Positions 26,598-34,591 of a stretch of 64,000 nucleotides of DNA are shown piece after piece. The first letter of the stretch is position 1. The number at the start of each line of letters is the position of its first letter. Position numbers and translations under genes: made by a program. The stretch comes from Fusobacterium sp. (GTDB taxonomy: Bacteria > Fusobacteriota > Fusobacteriia > Fusobacteriales > Fusobacteriaceae): positions 4,365 to 68,364 of the forward strand of contig NZ_JAWDXO010000032.1 in assembly GCF_032477075.1 (NCBI RefSeq). The letters run 5' to 3'. Under the pieces are notes generated by a model, which had not been told where the DNA came from, did not search any database, and was given only the letters and a program-made list of their open reading frames with translations.

Positions 26598-27110
26598 TTA
26601 TGTTACAAACTCTATCTCTTTCATTTCATAAAGATATTGTTGATTCTCTATCTTCACTTTTAAATAGTTATAACCATTTTCTCTATCTCTTTCTAATTCT
26701 ATTGGAATTCCATCTAGTAATTTTTTTCTATAATATATCTTTATACTTTTGTTTTCCTTTACTGCTTGTTCTATCCGCATAAATAAATCTCTATTTATTG
26801 TCCTTTCTCTTATTGAAGGATGAAGATTGGCATATGTCATGAAAACTTTATTCAAAAATATACTCTCCTTTTCCATTTTCTGAAACTTCATCATTTCCTG
26901 AAATAATTCTGTATTAATATCATTTAAATTAAAAGATATAGTTTTTCTTTCATCTAGAAGATCTCCTCCTATTTCAAGAAGTTTTTCAAAACCTAACCCT
27001 TGAATTATAAGGTTGTATAAAGTTTCCTTTCTTAATTTAAAATATTGAATATCCATATATATAACTTCATGAATAAGTTTTGGCAGTGATACTCTTACTT
27101 TTTTTCTCAT
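26598..27110 (-). CDS. RHH-type regulator of element 2
   Basis: A 170-aa protein. Residues 1-40 align colinearly with the regulator at 927-1448 (R-x-SLPK-x2-HE-V, then YF-x-LRK-x-LYNLI), a ribbon-helix-helix pattern. The C-terminal ~55 residues are beta-rich (KSIKIYYRKK, YNYLKVKIENQQYLY), faintly WYL-like. AAGGAG precedes the ATG. It has its own transcription unit downstream of the recombination operon terminator. Inferred to control the element or its cargo. Confidence 0.5.
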   Translation of the reverse strand: MRKKVRVSLPKLIHEVIYMDIQYFKLRKETLYNLIIQGLGFEKLLEIGGDLLDERKTISFNLNDINTELFQEMMKFQKMEKESIFLNKVFMTYANLHPSIRERTINRDLFMRIEQAVKENKSIKIYYRKKLLDGIPIELERDRENGYNYLKVKIENQQYLYEMKEIEFVT

Positions 27111-27285
27111 TAAATTTCTCCTTAAAAATAATTATCATTTTATTATATAATTTTTTCCAAAGGGCAAAAAGAGAAACCTTTTTTCTTAAAATCAATTCAA
27201 TTATTTAATTCTGGTTTCGTTTTAAACAAATTATTCGATTCTTTTTTTAATTAAATTTGTTCTCTTCATGAGAACTATTAATCCT

Positions 27286-27314
27286 TTTATAGAAAAATAG
27301 GACAGAAATTTCTG
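27286..27314 (-). terminator. Intrinsic terminator of the element 2 recombination operon
   Basis: Stem aaatagg-cagaaa / tttctg-ccctattt with one mismatch, right after the stop of the 86-aa gene; on the minus strand it is followed by TTTTTC. It is the counterpart of 1583-1617. Confidence 0.7.
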
Positions 27315-27320
27315 CCCTAT

Positions 27321-27581
27321 TTAAAGATATCCTTTCATATAAACTTTTAAAAATTCTGCTATTTCTTCATTATCATTTATATTCAGCTTCTCATACTTTA
27401 TATAAAATATATAAAGTGATTGTAATGTAATATCTTTCTCTATATATGCTCCTGTTGTTTTAAAATATCTATACAGCTCATTATAAAATACTATCTTTAC
27501 TGCTCTTTCAAATATATCTTCTTTTTTTAAGCTTAGTATATAATTCCTAAATTTTAAATATTCTTCTGTTATCCTATCCAT
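27321..27581 (-). CDS. Conserved ~85-aa protein of the recombination block (element 2)
   Basis: An 86-aa homologue of 1622-1876, differing at a handful of residues and with a slightly longer tail (YMKGYL). Last gene of the operon, 10 bp after the Rad52-like gene. No recognised family; a helical, charged protein conserved with the recombinase. Confidence 0.6.
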   Translation of the reverse strand: MDRITEEYLKFRNYILSLKKEDIFERAVKIVFYNELYRYFKTTGAYIEKDITLQSLYIFYIKYEKLNINDNEEIAEFLKVYMKGYL

Positions 27582-27591
27582 GATTCACCCC

Positions 27592-28197
27592 TTATGCTAT
27601 AAGTTTGGTACAAGCCTTTATTATTTCTGTGTCCTTAGCCTTATCCTTCAAGTACTTTATATAATTATGGTCTTTTTCATATATCTCTTCCAATGTCATT
27701 CCTTTATATTTCCCAAAATCAATTACAATTCCATTCTTTTTATTTTCTCTTTCTTCTTTAAAATTAAGTTCAAGTTTAGGTTCTGTTATAAATACATAGC
27801 CTTTTCCCTGCTGTTTTATTGGAAACCACATATTCTTTGCATTATATAGATATCTTCCTATTCCAAATCCACTTGAAGCTGTTCTTTTAAAAGCATTTGA
27901 TATTCCTCCTTTTACTGATTCAAATTCTGTTACTGGTGCTCCATCTTCCTTTGTAACCCATTTATCATTTATTTTTATTGATAAGGAACATATAAATCCT
28001 GCTGTTATTTCTTTATATGATACACTCCATCCATCTACTCCAAATAAATTATCTAATCTATTTTGAATTGCTCGTGCTTGTACATATGCAAGTGCCATTC
28101 CTTTTGTCTTATCACTATTTGTTGCTCCTACTCTGAACTCAATTTCACTGTCTTCAAATGGTTCCTGCAATTTTTTCATTATTTCCTTTATCTCCAT
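27592..28197 (-). CDS. Rad52/Rad22-family single-strand annealing protein (element 2)
   Basis: A 201-aa near-copy of 1887-2504; the main difference is a four-residue deletion around residue 147, at the linker between the annealing domain and the C-terminal YKGMTLEEIYEKDHNYI domain. Same operon order as in element 1. The two genes are similar enough at DNA level to allow recombination between the tandem elements. Confidence 0.85.
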   Translation of the reverse strand: MEIKEIMKKLQEPFEDSEIEFRVGATNSDKTKGMALAYVQARAIQNRLDNLFGVDGWSVSYKEITAGFICSLSIKINDKWVTKEDGAPVTEFESVKGGISNAFKRTASSGFGIGRYLYNAKNMWFPIKQQGKGYVFITEPKLELNFKEERENKKNGIVIDFGKYKGMTLEEIYEKDHNYIKYLKDKAKDTEIIKACTKLIA

Positions 28198-28209
28198 AAC
28201 TTCTACCTC

Positions 28210-28500
28210 CTAATACTCTTCTGGATACATAATAGTCCAGTATTTTCCTACTATTTCATCAATTCCTTGAACTGCCCAAATCTTTTCTTTACTCTGAATT
28301 TTAAAATTCAGTTTATATTCCTTCTTTTCTTCTGGTACTTCCTGCTTATTTATTAAAGTATCTTCAGTCACTTCAAATATCTGAAAATAGTCTATATTTT
28401 GATCTGTTCTTATTTTTTCTCTAAGTATTTCCATTATTTTTGCTAATATTCTCAAATCAAGATTCTCTCTTACATTTCTTGTTAAATATATATTTTCCAT
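28210..28500 (-). CDS. Conserved 96-aa protein of the recombination block (element 2)
   Basis: Homologue of 2517-2807 with the same length and the same start MENIYLTRNV, which supports the chosen start in element 1. It lies two bases past the stop of the ArdC-like gene. Function unknown. Confidence 0.6.
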   Translation of the reverse strand: MENIYLTRNVRENLDLRILAKIMEILREKIRTDQNIDYFQIFEVTEDTLINKQEVPEEKKEYKLNFKIQSKEKIWAVQGIDEIVGKYWTIMYPEEY

Positions 28501-28502
28501 TC

Positions 28503-29345
28503 CTATTCCTCCATCAATATATCATTTAGACCTTCATTTCCATATATAAGAAGCTCAAAGGTTTTCAGCGCAGTATTAAAACACTTTCCTAAATCCACTC
28601 CTTTTCTATATCCAGCGAGATATTTATATTTTCCTGATATGTCTAAATTAAAATAGGAACCATATATCATGGCTCCTAATTCCGCTTCTGTTTCCTCTTC
28701 ATTTTTATTAATCTTTTTTCTTTCTTTTTTAAAGTGATTCATAAAATGTATAAACTCATGTGCTAAAGTTCCTGTCATAGCTGTATAATCAGTTTCTACT
28801 ACATATATCTTCTCTCCATCCGTCATTCCTCTTGCTCTTCCAAGGTTTTCTACTTCTTTCACAATAGTATACTGTTCTATTATCTCTTTAGTTTTATTAT
28901 ATAGTCTGTCTGAATTATACTGGCTATGTTCTCCTATCTTTAAACTTGTATCTATATGTGGTATTATCACTGCATTTTCTCCTGCTTTTGTCTGTGATAT
29001 ATCAAATACATTACAGTATTTATATCCATATACATGTAATTCCTCCGATTCTTCTTCAAAATTTTTTCTAATAAGAGGAATTAATATTTTTATTCCTTTA
29101 TTGCCTTTTGATATACAATATCCAAGTTCTTCCCATTTCTTATATCCTGCTACAAATGATGCCAGAGGATTTTGTTTATATATCAATATACTATTTCTTA
29201 CACTATATGAATAAAAGTGTCTTCTCCTAAATTTTATGAATTCCTTCAGTTCCTGTGAATTATCCACAAAGTCTTTTATTTTAATATCTATTCCTGCTTT
29301 AAGCTCTTCTAATACTTTTTGGAAACTATTTTCTTTCTCCTTCAT
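28503..29345 (-). CDS. ArdC-like antirestriction / ssDNA-binding metallopeptidase (element 2)
   Basis: A 280-aa homologue of 2810-3661 with the same ssDNA-binding phrases (YSVRNSILIYKQNP, KGNKGIKILIP) and an intact zincin HEFIH with downstream EETEAELGA. It lacks three residues near the C-terminus compared with the element 1 protein. AAGGAGG lies upstream of ATG 29345. Confidence 0.8.
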   Translation of the reverse strand: MKEKENSFQKVLEELKAGIDIKIKDFVDNSQELKEFIKFRRRHFYSYSVRNSILIYKQNPLASFVAGYKKWEELGYCISKGNKGIKILIPLIRKNFEEESEELHVYGYKYCNVFDISQTKAGENAVIIPHIDTSLKIGEHSQYNSDRLYNKTKEIIEQYTIVKEVENLGRARGMTDGEKIYVVETDYTAMTGTLAHEFIHFMNHFKKERKKINKNEEETEAELGAMIYGSYFNLDISGKYKYLAGYRKGVDLGKCFNTALKTFELLIYGNEGLNDILMEE

Positions 29346-29361
29346 TTTATCAATCCTCCTT

Positions 29362-29856
29362 TTATTTTATAAGCAGATTATAGTCCTCCACAATTACTGC
29401 TCCTGCTATTTCTTCCCCATTTTTCATCTTCTGGGCTATTAATGTTTTATCAGGTGATATTTCCTGCTTTATCCTTAAACATTCTTCTGGAAGTTTTGAT
29501 ATATCAATAATTTCTACTTTGCTTGATTTCCTCAGATTATAGTTTCCAAGTTCTGTTTCTATCTTCTTTTTGTCTAAAAGCATGAGTATATTTTTTAGAT
29601 ATCCTTTTAAGGATTTTAACTTATTTTCACGATTTTTCTTTACATCTTCAAGTCTTTCCATCTCTGTTTTTACTGATATTGTTTCAAGTTCAAGATTTCT
29701 TATGTACTTAAGAATATTTGTACCTTTATTTTGCAATTCTTCTTTTAAATATTCCATGACATCTTCATAAGTTTCCTTATCTGTTTCCTGCTGATCTGAA
29801 TCTAAAAATATGTCTAGTGTGTCAATCATAGCTCCTGCTATTTTATAAGTTTTCAT
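29362..29856 (-). CDS. Siphovirus Gp157-family protein (element 2)
   Basis: A 164-aa near-copy of 3677-4171: central coiled coil, then SSKVEIID and ISPDKTLIAQKMKNGE. It starts 11 bp after the micro-ORF and heads the recombination operon. Confidence 0.8.
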   Translation of the reverse strand: MKTYKIAGAMIDTLDIFLDSDQQETDKETYEDVMEYLKEELQNKGTNILKYIRNLELETISVKTEMERLEDVKKNRENKLKSLKGYLKNILMLLDKKKIETELGNYNLRKSSKVEIIDISKLPEECLRIKQEISPDKTLIAQKMKNGEEIAGAVIVEDYNLLIK

Positions 29857-29867
29857 AAGTGCCCTCC

Positions 29868-29948
29868 TTATTTTCTTTTTCTCAACTTCTCAATCGCCCT
29901 TATAGCTGCTCCAATAATTATTAACATTCCTCCAATAAAGTCAATAAT
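29868..29948 (-). CDS. 26-codon hydrophobic micro-protein, possible ATT start
   Basis: The frame reads (I/M)IDFIGGMLIIIGAAIRAI followed by EKLRKRK and stop. It aligns codon for codon with the 23-aa micro-protein at 4198-4269. The aligned first codon is ATT (29946-29948), five bases after GGAGG; GTG four-six bases upstream and an internal ATG are both too close to a Shine-Dalgarno sequence. ATT is a rare but known start codon. Its stop is 11 bp before Gp157. Confidence 0.45.
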   Translation of the reverse strand: MIDFIGGMLIIIGAAIRAIEKLRKRK

Positions 29949-29984
29949 AACCACCTCCCATTTATTTATTATTTGGGTAATATA

Positions 29985-30014
29985 AAAAGCTTCTGCCTAT
30001 TAAGCAGAAGCTTC
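29985..30014 (-). terminator. Intrinsic terminator / possible leader attenuator (element 2)
   Basis: Perfect arms aagcttctgc / gcagaagctt with a 7-base loop and a T-run on the minus strand, after the 493-aa gene and only ~30 bp before the micro-ORF ribosome site. Same relative place as 4286-4336 in element 1. Confidence 0.8.
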
Positions 30015-30039
30015 CTTTATTCTATTATAGAATATATAA

Positions 30040-31512
30040 CTATTCGTATACTTTTTTTATTTCATTTTTTTCTCCATATGACTCAAATTCTATTATTAAG
30101 GAATCATCTTTATAAATATTGTTTTTTTCCAGCTCTTTTAATATTATATCTTTATCATTTTCATTAAGACAATTAATTATTATAGGATCAAGATTTTTAC
30201 TTATTCTCACTTTACAAAAATTTATTATATTTAAATTTTCTATATATATTTCATAAAAAATTATATAAATTCCTTCAATTCCATTTGTGCAATAAATATT
30301 TTTATACTTTAAATTATTAAAATTAATATTTTCTATATCTCTAACAAAGAGTTCACCCATTTCATCAAGATAAAAAATTTCTGCATACATTGGAACAAGT
30401 ATTTTTTTATTTTCATCATTGTCATAATATCTTTTTGATCTTTTTCTTTCTTTTACAATTTTACATAAAAAAGAATCTATATTTTGATTTTCATTTTCCT
30501 TAAAACGTTTTTCAGTTAAAATTTCTCTACCTTTTAAAATTTGTGTTCCTTCAGAAGTGTATATAACCTTTGGCTTTTTGATACTTTTTTTTATTAATCT
30601 ATTATTCTTTATTTCTTGTTTATTTTCAAGTTCTGATAAAACTATGTATTTTATTTCATTTTTGAATTTTAAAAGTTTTATTTTCTCAATTTCTATTATC
30701 CTGTTTGGCTTTATTAATATAGATTTTTTTTCTTCCTTTTTTTTCAAATCTAAAAATCTAATATTTTTATCATATAATTTTTGGGGGAGAATCTCATAAT
30801 CTGAATATTGTTGCTCTCCATTAAAGTTATAAATTTCAAGTTTCCCTCTATATTCACATATAAAAAAATTTTCAATTCTTTCATAATTATCAAAATAAGC
30901 TGTTTTATCTTTTTTTAGTTTTCTAAAAGTATATTTATTTTTTTCTTTTATAAAAAATGTTTTTCCATTATCTGATATAAACTCAATTCTTTGAAATTCA
31001 TCAGTTATTATATTTTTTAAATCAATATTTAAAGGAATCACATCATTTTGACCTACTTTAAATATCCTTAAATTTTTTCTATTAATAGCATTATTATTTA
31101 TTACAAGATATTTAACTACATATTTTTCATTTTCAGTTCCTGCATTTAAAATGTCACTAAAATCTTCTAAATTTTCTAAATCTTCTAAATTTTCTGTTGA
31201 GTTTGTTATAAATTCTGTAGCTTTAATTTTAAATAAATCAATAGTTTCATTTTTTTGCAAAACATATAAATAATACTTTTTCCCTTTTCTTGCAATTCCC
31301 ACTCTAGTACAATAAAAAAAAGTTTTATACTCCCGAAAAATTCTCTTCTCTTTATCATTTCCTATTTTACTACATTCTATAAATTCCTTAACACAGTAAA
31401 AATCATCACTTAGAATTTTTTGCCCCTTATAATCGTTCTTAAATGTTAGTTTATCTTCTGGTACCTTAGTGATAATATCAAATCTTGAAAAAAAATCATT
31501 TGCGTCTCTCAT
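30040..31512 (-). CDS. Unknown ~490-aa protein (element 2 cargo)
   Basis: The start is set at ATG 31512 (AAGGG nine bases upstream); an ATG three codons earlier overlaps the ribosome site. The protein is soluble, rich in beta-like short segments alternating with lysine-rich runs, and has no signal peptide or recognised motif. It occupies the same slot as the 520-aa gene of element 1 but I cannot align them. Probably cargo, function unknown. Confidence 0.45.
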   Translation of the reverse strand: MRDANDFFSRFDIITKVPEDKLTFKNDYKGQKILSDDFYCVKEFIECSKIGNDKEKRIFREYKTFFYCTRVGIARKGKKYYLYVLQKNETIDLFKIKATEFITNSTENLEDLENLEDFSDILNAGTENEKYVVKYLVINNNAINRKNLRIFKVGQNDVIPLNIDLKNIITDEFQRIEFISDNGKTFFIKEKNKYTFRKLKKDKTAYFDNYERIENFFICEYRGKLEIYNFNGEQQYSDYEILPQKLYDKNIRFLDLKKKEEKKSILIKPNRIIEIEKIKLLKFKNEIKYIVLSELENKQEIKNNRLIKKSIKKPKVIYTSEGTQILKGREILTEKRFKENENQNIDSFLCKIVKERKRSKRYYDNDENKKILVPMYAEIFYLDEMGELFVRDIENINFNNLKYKNIYCTNGIEGIYIIFYEIYIENLNIINFCKVRISKNLDPIIINCLNENDKDIILKELEKNNIYKDDSLIIEFESYGEKNEIKKVYE

Positions 31513-31810
31513 TAACACCATCCCTTTTTATTTTTTGATTATTTTATTTTATAAATTTTAAGAAGTTTTTTAACTTTTAAATAAGGAAATAAGTAAAACT
31601 AAATACAATAAAGTAAATTTATTTGTTACTATTACTTTAACAGGAATAATTACAAAAAATTTTGGGAAAAATTAGGGAAAATAAAAAATTTAAATTTTTT
31701 ATTTAACCTAATAAAATTGAGGTTTCCCAATTCCCAACTTTTAAAACTATATATAGTTTAGCACATATTTAATAGAAAAAAATAAAAAATTTACAAGGAG
31801 GAAAAGCAGA
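31513..31810. promoter_or_regulatory. Divergent control region of element 2 with 26-bp palindrome
   Basis: About 300 bp, no gene. It holds a perfect 26-bp AT palindrome (31679-31704: aaataaaaaattt and its complement). To its left lie ttgggaa and tagggaaa (31660-31680) and to its right their inverted counterparts tttcccaattcccaa (31723-31737). This nested symmetry suggests a regulator site or an origin for the BrxL-like ATPase operon. Confidence 0.45.
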
Positions 31811-32407
31811 ATGAAAGAACTTGAAAAAGAAATTCAAGAAAAAATTATTTCTATTGCTATGCAAGGAGGATATAAAAATATCTTAAATATGGCACTTGGA
31901 AAATGTTACTGTTATTCAGATGTTCTAACTTTTTTAATCTCAGCATCAACTAATTATTGTATTTTGGGACAAGGGGTGATTTATTTAGAAGATAATTTTA
32001 ATGAAAATATTGATAATTCCTTTTTAGAAAATATCTCAAATAATTTTATTGAAATATCCAATCAAGAACAGTTTGAAAAATTCAAAAAACACCTAGAAAT
32101 AATAAATAAAGAGCAATTAAGAGTCGAAGAGGAAAATAGAAAAAATATTGATGAACAAATAATGGAAAGTATTATTGAAGAACTTCCAAATGAAACTGAA
32201 GAAAATAGAAAAAAATTATTAACTCTAGTAAAAGATGCTGAAGGAAAAACAAAAGAAAAACTATTAGTATTAATGGATTCCGCTTATGAAATAGTAGGTT
32301 CTCAGGGAAAAATAACGGAAATTTTCATGACAAATCCTAACTTAAAAATTAGTAAAAATACTTATAACCGTAAAGAAAGAGAAAAGGTGATTAATAATGG
32401 AAAATAA
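31811..32407 (+). CDS. Unknown 198-aa protein preceding the BrxL-like gene
   Basis: ATG at 31811 follows AAGGAGG. The N-terminal ~70 residues are compact with two nearby Cys (KCYCYSD). The C-terminal half is a long charged helix rich in Glu/Lys. The end overlaps the ATPase gene by 11 bp, so translation is coupled. The last ~50 residues (IVGSQGKITEIFM...ISKNTYNRKERE) may be a helix-turn-helix. Different from the Zn-ribbon gene in the same slot of element 1. Confidence 0.5.
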   Translation: MKELEKEIQEKIISIAMQGGYKNILNMALGKCYCYSDVLTFLISASTNYCILGQGVIYLEDNFNENIDNSFLENISNNFIEISNQEQFEKFKKHLEIINKEQLRVEEENRKNIDEQIMESIIEELPNETEENRKKLLTLVKDAEGKTKEKLLVLMDSAYEIVGSQGKITEIFMTNPNLKISKNTYNRKEREKVINNGK

Positions 32408-34229
32408 TAAAATAGAAGTTTTAATTAATGCAATAATTGATTTTAAAAAAAGTTTATCTCCAGAAGAAAGAAAAATATTTATTGAACAGCTTTTGTCAAG
32501 TGAAGATTTATCAAAACAAAATCTTAGCTTTGAAGAAGTTCCTTATCCTAATAATGATAAGGTTTCCTTATCTACAGTGAAAAAAAATGATTTAAAACGC
32601 TTAAAATATAATGAAACTACCACTCAAATAGAATTAGTTTTAGAAGGAAAATTTGAATATGAGGAAGACAAAATAAAATTTATATCATCATATCTAGATG
32701 AGAATCTCTATTGTTATTTTATTAAAAAAGAACAAAATGAATTCCTTAACAAATATGAAGGAAAAAACCAACTAATTCAAGCAGAAATTCGTTATACTCC
32801 AATTATTGATAAATTTACTCTCCATAATATAAAGATATATGTCCACTTTAATCCAATAGAAAATTGGATTAAGATACAGAAGAATTCTGATTTAATTTCA
32901 AAGCTTTCCAATATAGCCAAATATTTATGTATTGATGCTGAAAAACTTCTATTTTTTGAACTATGTACTTTATCATTACGATTAGTCCCATTAGTTCAAA
33001 AACATTATTTATATGTTGAGCTTGCACCTAGAGGAATTGGAAAAACTACTTTATATGAAAAACTTCAATATTCATTACAATCTACACTTTTAACTAGAGC
33101 TAATATGTTTATTGACAGTAGAAATAAAAAAAATGGAGACTTTCTTACTTGTGAAAATTCTTTCATTATTGATGAGTTTCAAAAAATCCAAGATACTGAA
33201 GTCTTTGCAATGTTGCAAATATATCATTCTGGTGATAAAAATACTGGAACTATTACTATAAACTCACAAAACAAGAGAACAATGGATATCTCTACCATAT
33301 TATTAGGAAATGTACCTCAAAATATTGATTACACACATATCTATTCTCAAAAAATAAATATTTTTAAAAATACAGCTATAGTAAATGAAAATGATAAAAC
33401 AGGTGATGCTTTTATTAGCAGAATAGATGGACTAGTAAATTCTGCTGGCTGTAGAGAATTTTCTCCAGATATGAAGTTAGAAGAATTAGAAAATACAGAT
33501 GATTATTCATTCACATTCCTTAGAAGTCTTTGTGATGATTTAAGGGAACAAAAAATAGATATAAAAGAACTTTTAATAAGACTTAATGTAAATTTTCAAA
33601 GTAATAGCAGTCGTTCTCAAAATGCTGTTGAAAAAACTTTTGAAGGACTTGTGAAACTTTTATATCCTGAACTTATAGCCAATTTAAATATTAGAGGAAT
33701 TGAAAATGAATTACTATTTCTATATGAAAAAGCAATTGAAGCCAGAAAAACAGTTGATAATATGTTGAAAATTATTAAACCAGATGAAAAAAAAGAAGAT
33801 ACTTTTCCCAAACTTTATAGCTATGTGAGAGGAGATATTTTAGGTATAAATGGTAACTATAAAAGTACTCCACATAGAATTCTTATAATTGATAGAGATA
33901 AAGTTATGAAATTACCTTTGGATAAAATAGGCATTATACAAAATAGAAGAGAAAAAGAGCTTCTTGAATCTTTAAATTACAAGACAGAATATACTGAAAG
34001 TAACATTTTCTCACATGAAAATTGTATTACTTCAGAGATAATAAAAAAATATTTATGTAATTTTGAAACAAATAATATTCTCAATCGTGACTGGTCAAAA
34101 ACAAAGGAATACAGAGATTCTTCAATAAACTATGATTATAACTATTTAACAGGTGAGTATGAGGAGATTGATAGTGAGGAACGTGACGAAATTATTAATT
34201 TTTCATTCTATAACATAAATAAAAAATGA
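32397..34229 (+). CDS. BrxL-like AAA+ ATPase (element 2)
   Basis: A 610-aa protein. Walker A lies in VELAPRGIGKTTLYE (~207-221), Walker B in FIIDEFQKIQ (~256-265), and sensor-1 LLGN near 302-305. The phrase ELAPRG-x-GK is one I associate strongly with BrxL proteins, which form MCM-like hexamers on DNA. Its N-terminal 200 residues are a separate domain. No BREX partners (PglX, BrxC, PglZ) are present. It differs strongly from the ATPase of element 1, though both sit directly before near-identical xis-int genes. Inferred replication helicase or maintenance factor. Confidence 0.65.
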   Translation: MENNKIEVLINAIIDFKKSLSPEERKIFIEQLLSSEDLSKQNLSFEEVPYPNNDKVSLSTVKKNDLKRLKYNETTTQIELVLEGKFEYEEDKIKFISSYLDENLYCYFIKKEQNEFLNKYEGKNQLIQAEIRYTPIIDKFTLHNIKIYVHFNPIENWIKIQKNSDLISKLSNIAKYLCIDAEKLLFFELCTLSLRLVPLVQKHYLYVELAPRGIGKTTLYEKLQYSLQSTLLTRANMFIDSRNKKNGDFLTCENSFIIDEFQKIQDTEVFAMLQIYHSGDKNTGTITINSQNKRTMDISTILLGNVPQNIDYTHIYSQKINIFKNTAIVNENDKTGDAFISRIDGLVNSAGCREFSPDMKLEELENTDDYSFTFLRSLCDDLREQKIDIKELLIRLNVNFQSNSSRSQNAVEKTFEGLVKLLYPELIANLNIRGIENELLFLYEKAIEARKTVDNMLKIIKPDEKKEDTFPKLYSYVRGDILGINGNYKSTPHRILIIDRDKVMKLPLDKIGIIQNRREKELLESLNYKTEYTESNIFSHENCITSEIIKKYLCNFETNNILNRDWSKTKEYRDSSINYDYNYLTGEYEEIDSEERDEIINFSFYNINKK

Positions 34230-34277
34230 TTATATATTATAAATTAACTAAAAAAAGATGAATAGGAGGAAATAAAC

Positions 34278-34484
34278 ATGGGAACAAGAATTTCTACAAA
34301 AAAAGCTGCCTCTCTGCTAGGTTTACCCGAACAAACACTCAGAATTTTTCTTCAACATGGTAGATTTAAAGAATTTGCTGAAGCTATAAAAAAAGAAGGC
34401 TCAAAACATTGGACCTATTATATAAATGAAAATAGGTTATATGAATATATTAAAATAAAAAGACCTGTTCAGACAGCAATCTAA
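34278..34484 (+). CDS. Excisionase-like small HTH protein (element 2)
   Basis: A 68-aa homologue of 8730-8924, with the same HTH segment (KKAASLLGLPEQTLR) and basic C-terminus. AGGAGG lies ahead of the ATG. Forms the xis-hairpin-int unit common to both elements. Confidence 0.7.
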   Translation: MGTRISTKKAASLLGLPEQTLRIFLQHGRFKEFAEAIKKEGSKHWTYYINENRLYEYIKIKRPVQTAI

Positions 34485-34504
34485 ACAGGTCTAAGTAAAA
34501 CAAA

Positions 34505-34557
34505 TACCAGAGTATATAACTCTCACTACAATTAGAGTATATCATCTCTGGTATTTT
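34505..34557 (+). terminator. Hairpin between xis and int (element 2)
   Basis: Outer arms taccagag / ctctggta and inner tataactct / agagtata-type pairing, followed by TTTTT. Counterpart of 8968-9022. Confidence 0.6.
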
Positions 34558-34591
34558 TAATAAAGTAATATTTTTAAAGGAGATGGTATTT

